Assembly (NCBI GenBank): GCA_019916065.1
Contig: CM034236.1
Span: 15,143,167 to 15,207,166 of the forward strand
Direction: 5' to 3'
Source: Vitellaria paradoxa
Taxonomy: Eukaryota > Streptophyta > Magnoliopsida > Ericales > Sapotaceae
Length of the DNA stretch: 64,000 nucleotides
Shown: positions 1-11,768 of the stretch, one piece after another
How positions within the stretch are numbered: position 1 is the stretch's first letter
How the letters are laid out: every line of letters starts with the position of its first letter
Notes under the pieces: generated by a model
What the model was told of the DNA's origin: nothing
Database searches by the model: none
Seen by the model: only the letters and a program-made list of their open reading frames with translations
Translations under genes and position numbers: made by a program

Positions 1-553
1 TATGAAATGAACAAAGAAAGATAAAGAAAGCCTATAGCGAAAAAAAAAAAAGTTGTTATATTTCACTAGCTCTTCTAATCCAAATATTGTCCCTGCAGAG
101 CATAAACTCTGGGATTATACACCTGAATTTCGTTTCTAAGATGAAGACGTAAATTACTGTAAAAAAATAATTTTGTTAAATGTAAAAAAATTAAATTGCA
201 ATCTATGAAATCTTAAAAAATAGGTTGTCCAATGATTTTTTTGTTAAAAGTTTTCATCTAAAGGTTTCATTTTTTATCCCGAATCAAATGTTAGTGTTGC
301 TTTCTTCTAAGCAAAAATAATATGCTTTACCACCAGACCACCCTTATTTATTAGGCACAGGAGAGACTCATTATAGGATTTCAGTTCTGCACAATTGTTA
401 TGTCTATTTTGTATTTGTTAATGTATTTTCTAACTCATGAAATTCAAGGAACCATAATAACATTATACTTCCTTAAGTGTATTTCTTCATTAACTAATTT
501 CTAAGAAATAAAGGTTAGCAAGAATTATGTATCTTCATCCAATGCCGTCCTAG

Positions 554-701
554 CACTACTACAAAAATGCATAAACATCACAGCTTTGAGGCGTGATGTC
601 TCACTTTCGATTTCAATCACAAAAGCATGATTAATCCAGGTGAGATTGTAAGTTGCTTATTTTCGATCACAGTTTAGAACCTATGATCGAAAACTTACAA
701 T
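554..701 (+). other. CACTA-like terminus with imperfect hairpin
   Basis: The sequence begins CACTACTACAAAAATG, a form typical of CACTA-superfamily ends. About 90 bp inside it an imperfect inverted repeat pairs GATTGTAAGTT..TTTCGATCA with TGATCGAAAACTTACAAT. A second copy lies at about 30903. I found no partner terminus or target duplication, so this may be a one-ended remnant. Only the right arm of the hairpin is kept in the 3' flanks of genes A, B and D. Confidence 0.35.
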
Positions 702-1849
702 AGTCACGCACTAAAAGTGTGGTATTTTTATGTAAAAACTGAGATGAAAATAAATTTCACATGACCTTTTATGAATTTTGATCTCACTTTCTTTAAAAAA
801 CAGTGGTCAAATATAGACAAATGATCACGCTGAAAAAATTGGTTAACTCTAGGAATAATAAAAATTCACATGGTAACCTGCTATTGTGCCATCATGTGAC
901 GCCTTGTCATCCTGACAACCTTATATATTTGATATTTTTTTGTTGCTACTGAGAATTGAACTCGAGCCATTTATTTGGAAGTTAGTGTGCCTGACCGCTG
1001 GTCCAAACTATCATATTTATATATGCATGTTACATATTAATATATATAAACAAATTTTTATCGTTTTTGGGATTGCAAAAAGTAATAAAATTATATTATT
1101 TTAATTTAATTATTTTAAGTTTTTTACAATAATTTATTATCACTTTTGCCAACCAATTAGTAGCTAAATGCCACACTTTTCCGATCAATTAGTTGAGAGA
1201 AAAGATAAAAAATTTACTGTTATGTAATTTTTTTAACTTTTTGTAATAATTTGAAATCATAACCAATTTATAAAATCATACGACTTAATAAATAATTTAT
1301 GAAATATATATCATATTTAATTAAAAAAGATCTTAAATCTTTTTCTTGTTTTCCTTTAATTCTTGTGTATCGCACAAATTTAATCATGACTCACTGTTTA
1401 TAATATATTTTTTCATTCCTATTATATTTTTAAAAGTAATTAGACTGCATTTAGTTTTAGTTTTGGAAAATTATTGTTCAAAGTAAAATTTTTGAAAACT
1501 ATTTTAAGAATTTGATTTGTAATACAAAAAATATTTTCAATGGTTATATTTGAAACTTAATTCTAAAAAGACCAAAAAAAAAAAGAAAATTTTTGTTATT
1601 TTTATTTCTAAATTTTTATCACTTCCAACGAAATATAAAATAATGTCACTTTTAATATAATTAATATTAAAGATACAATAAACATTTATAAGATATTAAA
1701 TATTTAATATTCATGTGGTAATAATTCATAGAAACTATGAAGGCTAGTCCCATATTTTCATTGAAGAAAATAATGATTATACATGTAGCATTATTTAAAT
1801 CTGATTTGGTAAATTTAGTTTTAGCATTAACCTAAAAACATTTTTGCCT

Positions 1850-2945
1850 ATTCATAGTAGGTTTTATAGCATATTAAATTAATTAAAATTACTAAATAAA
1901 TGTTATAACAAAATTTACGAAATCTAACTTAAATTACATAAAGTGATAAACAAAGTTGTTTGATAGAAATATAGAGAAAGAAATAACGATATTTTCCCTC
2001 ATTCCTTTATCTCGCTTTTTTTAAATATGATTTGTCTCATTTTTTTATCTCTATTTTTTTTCTAGAGATGTTTCCACTGATCTTTTATCTCGATTTTTTT
2101 TAAATGATGGTTTTTATTGATCTTTGATCTTGATTTTTTCTAGAGATGATTTATACTGATCATTTATCTCGTTTTAAATACAAATACGGTTTTAACAAAA
2201 CTGAGATAAAAAGTATTAAAAGTAACTTTTTATCTCAATTTTTAATTAGACTAAGATAAAAAGTTTAGCTAACAAATCTTTATCATGCGTTTTCTAAAGC
2301 CGTAATCATTATAAATCTCCTAATGTGATCTTTATCAATTATCGTATTAATGTAACGGGTAGTTTAACATAATTTGGCTTGTCCAAGATTTTTTGATTTT
2401 TTATTTATTGATCTATGATAGTAGATTTTATAGCATATTAAATTAATTAAAATTAATAAATAAATGTTACAGCAGAATTGAAATCTAATTTAAATGATAT
2501 AAAGTGATAAAAAAATTGTTTGACAAAGATATCGAGAAAGAAATAACAATAACGTCTTTCATTCTTTTATCTCGCTTTTTTTAGATATGATTTTTCTTAC
2601 TTTTTTTATCTCAGTTTTTTTGAGAGATGTTTTCATTGATTTTTTATCTCGGTTTTTTTAAGAGATGGTTTTCACTAGTCTTTTACCTCGATTTTTTTTT
2701 TCAGAGATAGTTTCCGCTAATCTTTTATCTTATTTTTAATAAAATTACAGTTTTGACAAAATTGGGAGAGGAGTGTTAAAAGTAACCTTTTATCTCAGTT
2801 TTTTAATTAGACTAAGATAAAAAGTTTAGCTCGCAAATTTTTATCGTTCTTTTTCCAAAACCGCGATCTTTATAAATCTCCTAATGCCATGTTTATCAAT
2901 TATCGTATTAATGTAATGAATAGTTCAACATAATTTGGCTTATCT
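1850..2945. repeat. Spacer X: two diverged 550-bp halves with TTTATCTC minisatellite
   Basis: Two halves (about 1850-2390 and 2400-2945) are aligned versions of each other. Both start near a run reading TAGCATATTAAATTAATT and end at CATAATTTGGCTT. Inside each half, a module of about 40-50 bp recurs roughly four times, built from TTTATCTC, a T-rich run, AGAGATG and CACTGATC. A 12-bp perfect inverted repeat (GAGATAAAAAGT / ACTTTTTATCTC) lies at about 2203-2237. The same X spacer is found at about 19978-21000, 23760-24780, 32290-33326, 36891-37640, 41755-42663 and 57671-58700. No coding potential is visible. Confidence 0.75.
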
Positions 2946-3490
2946 TATCAAACCATAAATTATATGTTTTCCACAATTATGCAAGTTAGTGAAGTTCCAC
3001 GAGACATATGGAAAAGGTTTTATTTTGATTGCCTTTTTTTTTTGGGACGCAAGATTGTTTTTCATAGACTAAATTGGAGCCTACAGGAGTTACGATTAGA
3101 AAATAGTTAGAACATACGTAGGTGTGAAAGTATTAAAATTAACCTTTTATCTCAGTTTTTTAATTAGACTAAGATAAAAATTTAGCTCACAAATTTTTAT
3201 CATACTTTTTCTACTACCGTGATTTTTATAAATCTCCTAATGTGATGTTTATCAATTATCGTATTAATATAATGAATAGTTCAACATAATTTGGCTTATC
3301 TTATCAAACCATTAATTATATGTTTTCCACAATTATGCAAGTTAGTGAAGTCCCACGAGACATATGGAAAAGGTTTTATTTTGATTGCTTTTTCTTTTTT
3401 TTTTTTTTTTTTTGTGGCGCAAGACTGTTTTCCATAGACTAAATTGGAGCCTACAGGAGTTACGACTAGAAAATAGTTAGGAGATACGTA
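2774..3490. repeat. Local tandem duplication of about 357 bp
   Basis: The end of spacer X and the following 5' flank (about 2774-3130) are repeated directly at about 3131-3490. Both copies include the T-rich stretch and the sequence GACTAAATTGGAGCCTACAG. The other gene units have a single copy, so this is private to the gene A unit. Confidence 0.8.
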
Positions 3491-3758
3491 GGTGTGAACA
3501 AATTGTGAGATTAATGACAACTGGACCTAGAATGAAATTCTTATTTCTACTTGTGATTTTCTTTGATTTTTTGGTTTTCGAAACATTATGTCATTTCTAG
3601 TTCGGTACACCATATAAAGTTAGATGATTCACTCCCGTGGAGCGATCAATCCCGTATTTCGTCGGAATGAACTTATGTTAATTTCTTAAATGGATGAACT
3701 TATATTTTCATTTTGTCAAAAACAAAAGATAGAAAGGGAAAGACATGCAAGGAAACAG

Positions 3759-4093
3759 CACGTGCAGTTTCATATTTAAATTCGAAGCTAATGTCTAAAT
3801 TTTAGTGCTAAATTCGCTTATTAGTTTTCTACCTCAATGACGTCTATTTCTCGGCTAACACAGCCGCATGTGCATGCGGTCTGCTTTTAAAATTTTCATT
3901 TTTTTTTATCTCCTAGTACAAGGCCTTCAGGTTCATGCAGAGAATTTCGTTTTCTATATGGCGAAATCAAAAAGTGAGATTGAGAGAAAATCCATGGGGT
4001 GTCATTAATTCCGAAAGGTCATATGAAATGTACATTTAAGCATCATTAAAGTCCTCAAAGGATCGGTTACACGCCTTTATCCAACTATATAAA
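3759..4093 (+). promoter_or_regulatory. Gene A promoter: G-box, palindrome, TATA box
   Basis: A TATA box (TATATAAA, 4086-4093) lies 92 bp before the chosen ATG. Upstream are a G-box CACGTG (3759-3764), a TGACGTC element near 3839, and a perfect palindrome CCGCATG-TG-CATGCGG (3864-3879). All are kept at matching distances in the other gene copies, except for single changes, which supports a functional promoter. The factors that bind are not known from the sequence. Confidence 0.65.
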
Positions 4094-4177
4094 CCTTGCA
4101 CATAGCGCCCTGTGAACCCAGGCCAATTCCAACCTACTAATTCAAACACTTGGCCTATCTTTATCAAAAGAAAAATA

Positions 4178-4681
4178 ATGTCTATCCGGCAGCCCGTACG
4201 AAACCAGATGGCGGAAATATTCATTGGCATGCTCTCACTCCTTGTTGCCTGTGGCATGGCGCATGCTAGACTAGACGTGTACAACCAAACAATTAACCAA
4301 ACACTAGTATTAGACAAATTGAGTGCTTTAACCAGGGATCCGAAGCATCCGTGGTACAAGCAACCGTTGCCTGTGGAGGCTTATCCAGGATTCTTTGATT
4401 TTTTGACCGCTTGTCTCGATCGTTTAGGTCAAAAGGAATGCGTACACCACGTTTTCAATGAAATAATCGGAATCGAAAAAAATCTGAAAGATCTTAACTG
4501 CAGTTGTAAGGTTAAGGAAATAGGGCATAATTGCGTCATGGGATTGGCAGGGCTTACTGGTCATTTTAAAAAGTTCGAGGGTACTGCTCCTCATATCTAC
4601 ACCCTGGCTAGCGAACTGTTTTTTACAACTAAGAAGCTAACGAATTGCCCTGCTCCGGAACCTGCTCCGACTATGCCCTGA
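4178..4681 (+). CDS. Small secreted six-cysteine protein, copy A (prolamin-like/ECA1-type candidate)
   Basis: This 167-residue intronless ORF starts with the ATG that begins MSIRQ. The reading frame stays open 22 codons upstream, but only from a GTG inside the expected 5' leader, so that start is rejected. Residues 1-30 form a signal peptide: a basic start, a hydrophobic core (IFIGMLSLLVACGM) and a cleavage-type A-H-A before RLDV. The mature part has cysteines spaced as C-x8-C, then CSC, then C-x-rich-C, and ends in a P-rich tail (CPAPEPAPTMP). N-glycosylation-type N-Q-T sites occur just after the signal. The cysteine spacing resembles the plant prolamin-like domain (PF05617; egg-cell-secreted and ECA1-like proteins), with CxC in place of the usual CC. 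That family call is inference; secretion is better supported. It is the first of a tandem family and differs from copy B at a few residues (for example C versus S in the signal core and II versus MV mid-protein). Confidence 0.75.
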   Translation: MSIRQPVRNQMAEIFIGMLSLLVACGMAHARLDVYNQTINQTLVLDKLSALTRDPKHPWYKQPLPVEAYPGFFDFLTACLDRLGQKECVHHVFNEIIGIEKNLKDLNCSCKVKEIGHNCVMGLAGLTGHFKKFEGTAPHIYTLASELFFTTKKLTNCPAPEPAPTMP

Positions 4682-6159
4682 GTCTATATGCATACGAATG
4701 TTACTGTATCAGATGATCTAAGACGGTGTTTAATGTATATTGATTTAATCCTACGTCCAAGCGCTAGATGTTTATTATATTTGTTTCTCAAATAATTAGT
4801 GCAGTTTACTACAATACCAAGTACAATTATAAAGATAATTCCACACTAATTTTCGTTATGCTGCATCCTGGCAACATGATCGAAAACTTACAATCGTCAC
4901 ACACTAAAAGTGTGATCTTTTTATGTAAAAATTGAGATGAAAAGAAATTTCACATGACCTTTTATCAATTTTGATCTCACTTTCTTTAAAAAATAGTGGT
5001 CAAAAATAGACAAATGATCCCGCTGAAAAAATTGGATAATTTTAAGAATAATAAAAATTCACATGGTAACCTCCTATCATGCCGTCGTGACATCATGTGA
5101 CGCCTTGTCATCCTGACAACCTTATATATTTGATATTTTTTTGTTGCTATTGAGAATTAAACTTGTGCCGTTTTTTGGAAGTTAGTGTGCTTGACCGCTA
5201 GCCCAAACGATCATTTATATATGCATTTTACATATCAATATACATAAACAAATTTTTATCGTTTTTGGGATTGCAAAAAGTAATAAAATTATATTATTTT
5301 AATTTAATTATTTTAAGTCTTTTACCATAATTTATTATCACTTTTGTCAACCAATTAGTAGCTAAAAGCTACACTTTTCCGATCAATTAGTTGAGAGAAA
5401 AGATAAAAAAATTTACTGTTATGTAATTATTTTAACTTTTTGTAATAATTTGAAATCATAACCAATAGAGAGAATCAAACGACTTAATAAATGATTTATG
5501 AAATATCCATCATATTTAATAAAAAAAGATCTTAAATCCTTTTCTTATTTTCCTTTAGTTCTTGTGTATAGCACAAATTTAATCATGACTCACAGTTTAC
5601 CAAATATTCTTTTCGTTCCTATTATATTTTTAAAAGTAATTAGACTGCATTTAGTTTTAGTTTTGGAAAATTATTGTTCAAAATAAAATTTTTGAAAACT
5701 ATTTTAAGAATTTGATTTGTAATACAAAAAATATTTTCAATGGTTATATTTCAAAGTGAATTCTAAAAAGACAAAAAAATGAAAATTTTTATTATTTCAA
5801 TTTCTAAATTTTTATCACTTCCAACAAAATGTAAAATAATCTCACTTTTAATATAATTAATATTAATTATACAATAAACATTTATTAGATATTAAATATT
5901 TAATATTCGCGGGGCAATAATTCATACAAACTATGAAGGCTGCGCCCATATTTTCATTGATAAAAATAACGATTATACATGTAGCATTATTTAAATCTGA
6001 TTTGGTAAACTTAGTTTTAGCATTAATCGAAGAACATTTTTGCCTATTCATCTAAGATAGTAGGTTTTGTTCAATACTAAATTAATTAAAATTAATAAAT
6101 AAATGTTGCAACAAAATTTCTGAAATCTAATTTAAATTACATCAAGTCGTAAACAATGT
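4682..6159. repeat. 3' flank of gene A up to the retrotransposon insertion
   Basis: No gene is seen. The first 200 bp are the gene's 3' region, shared with copies B, C and D. From about 4877 the sequence follows the common post-gene spacer, including a palindrome CACACT-AAA-AGTGTG (about 4897-4911). The block ends inside the sequence AAACAATGT, where the Athila-like element is inserted. Matching uninterrupted spacer is found around 23757. Confidence 0.8.
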
Positions 6160-7704
6160 TGTGATTGGACTTAACTCGTTACATATTTCTTTACTTAATT
6201 ACACCTTTATATAGGATATAAATGATATAAAACTTGTGTTTTGTGCAGATTTTATCTTCAACTTTAAACATATGGAACATGTATTGAATTATGTCACAAG
6301 AAGAAGCAATTTGAGTATTATTAAGGATGCAAAGGAAGATTTGCTGAAACACATTTTGTTGAGTAAAGCCATCGGAGTAGATGAAGAATTTCCATGTGAA
6401 CTTAATACGAGAAAGGAAAAATCAGCAATCTGGAAGTTCCTGAAGCAGAGTCCAATTCAAATTTGGGAATTGGCCCATCTAAATACAATTGCTGAGTGAA
6501 CCAATTTCTGAAGTGGACGGCATATTCGAATACAACTGAAAAGCATTCGAATGGTGGGTTATTTCCAGTAACGAATTCCATGTGACCTCAGCTGTTCCAT
6601 GTGACAAGATTCCGAAAGACAGTGAGGGGCAAGATCTGTAATTAAGGGTGAATTGCATAACGGAATGAGGATTTTTTGGGGCCGAAAGAATGAGTGGAGA
6701 GAGAAAGGGGGGTGGGCATCACATGACCCACCCGTGGAAGATATACACATTCGGACAGAGAGCTGGAGAAAAAAAAAGGGTTTTTGGGGGCTGTCTTCTT
6801 TTTGTTTCTGTTATTGCTTGAGCTGAGAGGGAGTCTTTCATTTTTTTTTTTTTGGTTCTTCCGATTTCAACAGTTGTAATTAGATTTTCCATTGCAATTC
6901 AATTTCAATTCCAGATTTCAGATTTCAAATGTCTCAATTTCATCTTTCTATTTTTGTTTCTAATTTCCTGAGAATGATCGGCTAGTTTTTCTTGGGCCAA
7001 GGCAAGGACAATGTCCTGTCCAATGATTTCCAAGATGCCGTTCTTCATGGATTAATTTTGAGTTATTTGGTTATCAATCTTAGTTGTATCTAATTACTCT
7101 CAAAATCAATGGTCCATTGTCCGATTAACACTTGTTTACATATTTTATCAATGAGTTCATAGAAGTTGCTGAATTCAGAACTCTTATTGCAAATATGTAT
7201 GGGAGTTGCTAGAATTAGATCTTCTATAGTCTTCATGATAGATTATGCACATCACTTGTTTGATCCATGGCTTGTATCATTTGAAATTAATTTTCTCCAA
7301 ACATTAGAGCAACTAGAATTGATGATCTATTCACTCTTGGTATTTTGAGATTGATTTGGATAGGCATTGGAATTGTCTTGCCCATCTTTTTAATATCAAG
7401 TTTTAGTTAAGTTTAGTTTTCATTTCAAAACCCATTTCCAAAACCATCAAAAATTCCAAACCAGATTTTCAATTCTGTTTACCATTCATGTGAGCCATGT
7501 TTTGCCTCTTTAATCCATTTGATTCAAACATGATTTTACTCCCTAGATCCCTGTGGATATGACCTGGTTCTTACCAGTTAATTGTGCTACAATGAAACCT
7601 TGCACTTGGGGGAGTTTGTCTCGATTTTCCTTACTCAACACCTTTGAAATCTGAATTTGCATCTTTATTTACATTTGAGAGTGAGGTAATTAAGCAAACA
7701 CAAG
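6160..7704 (+). repeat. 5' LTR of Athila-like copy 1
   Basis: It begins TGTGATTGGACTTAAC and runs to about ACACAAG before the primer site. It pairs with 18436-19977 at about 99 percent by eye. Bases typical of the 5' LTRs here include GGTCCATTGTCC near 7110 and TTTTACTCCC near 7540; the 3' LTRs carry GGTCCAATGTCC and TTTTGCTCCC. A TATA-like TTTATATAGG lies near 6206. The short open frames inside are also open in the 3' LTRs only because the sequence is copied, and show no protein family features. Confidence 0.9.
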
Positions 7705-7712
7705 CACAATTT

Positions 7713-7730
7713 TGGCGCCGTTGCCGGGGA
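7713..7730 (+). promoter_or_regulatory. Primer binding site, tRNA-Asp type
   Basis: The 18 bases TGGCGCCGTTGCCGGGGA are complementary to the 3' end of plant tRNA-Asp including CCA. They lie about 8 bases after the LTR end. This is the primer used for minus-strand DNA synthesis and is characteristic of Athila-type elements. Confidence 0.9.
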
Positions 7731-8368
7731 TCTTTGAAAAGCAATGGTGTTTTGAACTTTTGGAGCAAGGATTGGCAACATTACTCACCACCATCTTCAA
7801 CAACAAAGCTACTCAAGGCATTGGGTAATTTTGTTCCATTCTTATTTCCACCTCTAGTTTCATTTTTATAGGTTTTTGTTTTTAGTTTTAGTGTTTAAAT
7901 TGTAGTTTCTGATTTTGAAAAAGAGAAAAAAAAATCTGAGTTTAGTGCTGTATTTTGTTTTGGATATCTAAATTTCTGAGTTGTTGATTTTCTGTGCTGA
8001 AATTTGATTTCTGGAATTTTGATATTCGAATCTGCTGCATATGATATGCGAATGCCTGAGTTTACCTCTGAATTGCTGATCTGTTTTGCTGTCATATTGC
8101 ATTAAATCTGCTGAGTTTATGTGTGTGTGCAATCTGTTAACAGAAGAGTTGTTCAGAATTTTGTGAGAAGTAGTTGAAAAATCTGATTTCATTTGCTGAA
8201 ATTCATCTTTGAATTTTTGTTTGACTTACTGAAAATTTGCATTGAGTTGCTGTACATTCTGCTGCAATTTGTTAGAGGAAGAGGTCTGATTTTTCTTTGT
8301 GAATTGGTGATTTAGTTGTGAAGTTTGGAGGTGGGGTTGGAGTATATTCAAATCTGAATTTTCTGTGC
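7731..8368 (+). other. Untranslated leader of Athila-like copy 1
   Basis: This stretch lies between the primer site and the first gag ATG. It is T-rich with repeated CTGA and GCTGA words. No convincing gene is seen. The gag frame stays open a little upstream of the ATG, but only from a GTG. Confidence 0.6.
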
Positions 8369-10345
8369 ATGTTCTTAAGATCTGGCAGACTTGTTGGAAA
8401 TAATTCTGAGTTGCGTTCACCATCATCTCTAGCTGAATTGATTGAACTTGCTACATCTTACACATCATCTGAATCATCTGTGCACATGGATCCACCACCA
8501 CCACCTGCTTTACCGGGAGGACCACCACCTCCTTTGCCGGAAGGTAGTGTTCATGGAGGGAATGATCAAATTGACCAAAATCTTTTTAGACCTCTCCGTG
8601 AATATCTCCATCCAGCTAGGCAAACAACACCATCATGCATTGTACTTCCCATTGGACATCATAATTTTAATTTTAAACCAGGAACAATTCAGCTTTTGCC
8701 TACTTTTCATGGCATGGATTCCGAAAATCCTTACATGCATATGAAAGAATTTGAGGATGTTTGTGGAACATGCATGGATAGGAATACAAATGAGGACATG
8801 GTTAGGCTTAAGTTGTTTCCATTTTCATTGAAAGATAAAGCAAAGATGTGGTTGAACTCATTGGAGCCTAGATCAATTGGAACTTGGAGGGACATGCAAA
8901 CAAAGTTTTTGAAGAAGTATTTTCCAGCTAATAGAACAGTGATACTCCAACAACGAATCATGAATTTTGTGTGTAAGCCTAATGAAACATTTGCACATGC
9001 ATGGGATAGGTTTAGAGAATTGTTGCAAGCTTGTCCACATCATGGTTTTGAGTCTTGGAGAATTGTTAACTTCTTTCATAATGCATTAACTCCAAATCTG
9101 AAAATGTTGGTTGCAACAATGTGTAATGGTGAATTTTATGATAAAACCGCTGAAGAAGCTTTGCATTTTTTTGATTCCTTGGTTGAAAATACTAAACAAT
9201 GGGAGGTAGTTTCTCCATTTTCTGAGTTTTGTGACAGCATAGGTGCAAGAGGAAAGTTTCATCTCAGTGACACTGATGATCTTGGTGCTCGTTTGGCTGC
9301 ATTGTCAAGGAAAGTGGAGTTGATGGAGCAAAAGAAGTAAGGATCAAAGGAAAAGGAAGTTAACTGTGTGTTGTGTGAAACTTCGGACCACAAGACGGAC
9401 GATTGTCCCACACTCCCAGCTTTTAAAGAAGTTCTTTATGGTCAAGTAAATCCCCCACCAGCTGCAAGAAATTACAACTCAAATCAGGAGGTGAACAACT
9501 TTGCTTCAGGAAATCAGCCATATTCGAATGCTTACAATGCTGGATATAGAGGCCATTCGAATACATCCTGGAGAGCTGAGGCACAACACCAGCAGCAGCA
9601 GCAACCTCAACAACCTTTTCCACCTCAACCATTTCATTCCCAACTTTATCAACCTCAACAGAACACCAACAATTATCAGCCACCACATAAAAGATCATTG
9701 GAGGATACCTTGCAACAATTCATGCAAGGGTAAATTGGAACTAACAACCAAAATTCAAGGTTCCAAGATCAAACAAATAGGGCTATGGAAGACATTCGAA
9801 GTCAACTGTCAAAGCTCACTCAAGCTTTAACCTTGAGGGAAACAGGGAAACTTCCATCTCAGCCCAAACCAAATCCCACTGGCCAAGTGCATTTCAGTGA
9901 ATCATCTTCTTCAAGTGCAAATGAGAATTTGGAACATGTGCAAGCTATTTCAACATTGAGAAGTGGAAAACAGATCTTGAAACCAGATTATGTTCCAATT
10001 GAAGAGGCAAATGAGCAAAATATGATAGAAGATGAGGAAGAAATCCAGCACAACACCAGCAGCAAAGCATTTGAACAGCAGCTTCTCACCGAAACAGAAG
10101 CTGAATTGCAGCAAAAGCAGCTACTAGAAGAGCAAAAACAGCAGCTGCACAGCAGATCAGAAATTGAAGAACAGCAGAAACAAAAGCTGGACAGCAGTCC
10201 AGAAGCTGAACAAAAACAGCAGCCGAGCAAGGAGGAGCAGAAAAACAGATTTCAGAGGAAAGAACAGGTAATTTCTAAAAATAAAAATGATTTTTTTGAA
10301 AATACAACCAAAGGTTTTGATGAAAAACAGTTTGCAAAAGAGTGA
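8369..10345 (+). pseudogene. gag: gag of Athila-like copy 1, interrupted by two stops and a frameshift
   Basis: The capsid polyprotein gene starts at the ATG of MFLRSG, a start typical of Athila gags. The N-terminal third is P-rich (PPPPPALPGGPPPP). A retrotransposon-gag fold region follows, with W residues in KMWLNSLEP and GTWRDMQTKFLKKYFP. After a TAA at 9338-9340 the same frame continues into a zinc knuckle of the form C-x2-C-x4-H-x4-C (about 9368-9413). A Q-rich stretch follows, then a second TAA at 9731-9733 in a probable glutamine codon, then a Q/E-rich C-terminal tail. One extra base near 10335 ends this frame at 10345 and moves pol to another frame. Both TAA stops are also present in copy 2 (46237-47983), so they predate the duplication. 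Confidence 0.85.
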
Positions 10346-11768
10346 AAAAGTTTATGGAAAGGAGAAAATTTCAAAAGAAAACCAGCTGAACAGCCCTGAT
10401 TTCATTCCAAAAATTCCTTTTCCTCAAAGGCTGAACAAAGGAAATAAAAAGAAGTTGAATTCTGACATTTATGAACTTTTCAAACAAGTTAGAATAAACA
10501 TTCCTTTGCTTGATGCCATTAAACAAAATCCATCTTATGGAAAGTTTTTGAAAGATTTGTGCACTGTCAAAAGGAGAATGAATGTCAAAGAGAGAGCATT
10601 TTTAACTGAACAAGTGAGCTCAATTTTGCAATTCAAAACCCCTCCAAAATATAAAGATCCGGGGTGTCCTACAATCGCATGCATCATTGGGGATAAGAGG
10701 GTAGATAGAGCCTTGTTGGATTTGGGAGCCAGTGTTAATCTTTTACCATTTTCTGTGTACCAACAGCTTGGATTAGGGGAGCTTAGACCTACTAGGGTGA
10801 CACTTCAATTAGCGGATAGGTCAATCAAAGTCCCTAGAGGTATTGTAGAAGATGTCCTAATTCAAGTAGAGCATTTTGTCTTTCCAGTGGACTTTATAGT
10901 GCTTGATACCCAATCAATTCAAGGGCCACAACCAGCTGTCCCAGTCATCTTAGGAAGACCATTTTTGGCCACTTCTAATGCCTTAATCAATTGTAGAACC
11001 GGAGTCATTAAGTTGTCTTTTGGTAATATGACCATTGAGAAGAACATCTTTAGTGTGACCAAACAACCAAGTGACCATGAGGAGATAGAGGAAGTAGATT
11101 TGATTCAAACCATGACACAAGAGCATTTTGATAGAGAGTACTTAGATGACCCATTAGAAAGAGCTTTAGTGAACAGTGATCAAGTAGATTTCCTAGATGA
11201 TTGTGACTTGGAAAATTTTGGTGGAGGAGAATTTGAGGAAATGAAAAAATCAGTGATGTCAGTGAATCAGTGGAGGCCCACTTTTGAGTCTTTAGAGCTG
11301 CCCACAGTCAAAGCAGAGTCATCCTTTGAGAAGCCACCTGTACCTGAGAGAAAGCCTCTACCTAATGACTTAAAATATGTATTTTTGGGTGAGGGAGAGT
11401 CCTATCCAGCTGTTATTTCTTCTCAGCTGAGTTTGGACCAAGAAAGTAAGCTGGTTGATGTCTTGAAAAAACATAAAAGAGCTTTGGGATGGACCATAGC
11501 AGATTTGCAAGGAATTAGTCCTTTGATTTGTACTCATAGGATCTTTTTGGAGGAGGATGCTAAACCCATTAGGCAAATGCAAATGAGACTAAACCCAAAC
11601 ATGAAAGAAGTGGTTAGGGGGGAGGTAATCAAGCTATTGGATGCTGGAATTATCTACCCTATTTCAGACTCTAAATGGGTTAGTCCAACTCAGGTAGTGC
11701 CTAAGAAATCTGGAGTGACTGTGGTGAAGAATGAACAAGATGAATTAGTTCCAATGCGCATCCAACAG
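10346..11768 (+). pseudogene. pol: Aspartic protease and start of reverse transcriptase, Athila-like copy 1
   Basis: This is the N-terminal part of pol. The protease carries the Athila version of the catalytic motif, D-L-G-A-S (10719-10733), and a downstream I-L-G-R-P-F motif, together the usual pepsin-like retroviral-type fold. The frame then enters the RT thumb-side leader (KPIRQMQMRLNP, WVSPTQVVPKKSG). It ends in a one-base loss near 11769 that shifts the frame and reaches a stop at 11786. The same break is in copy 2. It is in a different frame from gag because of the extra base near 10335. Confidence 0.85.

Larger units (their letters stand above)
1..2980. repeat. Intergenic spacer block, near-identical to 30349-33326
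   Basis: This gene-free block matches 30349-33326 base for base, with only scattered changes. It has a head (1 to about 680) that is missing from the spacers downstream of genes A, B and D. From about 681 it continues as the common gene 3' flank, then as spacer X (about 1850-2945). At 554 a CACTA-like end (CACTACTACAAAAATG) begins, followed by an imperfect inverted repeat at about 644-701. Because the equivalent block at 30349 starts 876 bp after the stop of gene C, another gene copy may lie just left of this window. That last point is inference. Confidence 0.85.

Noticed and set aside
1850..2945. CRISPR-like array suggested by regular TTTATCTC repeats
   Set aside because: The repeats are degenerate and AT-rich, the spacers are not unique, and the setting is a plant genome.
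4112..4177. Upstream in-frame GTG start for gene A (and the same in copies B and C)
   Set aside because: GTG is not a normal plant start, and the position falls in the expected 5' leader, about 25 bp after the TATA box. The downstream ATG gives a clean signal peptide.
4036..4359. Minus-strand open frame opposite gene A (also opposite B and C)
   Set aside because: It is the shadow of the conserved gene on the other strand, crosses the promoter and has no family features.
6236..6499. Open frame inside the Athila-like LTRs, present in each LTR
   Set aside because: It lies in a non-coding repeat and is truncated by a stop in the 3' LTRs. Persistence is explained by LTR identity.
7166..7348. 60-codon frame repeated in all four LTRs
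   Set aside because: Repeated only because the LTR is repeated; no conserved protein features.
8318..8368. Earlier start for gag
   Set aside because: It depends on GTG. The ATG at 8369 gives the usual Athila gag start.
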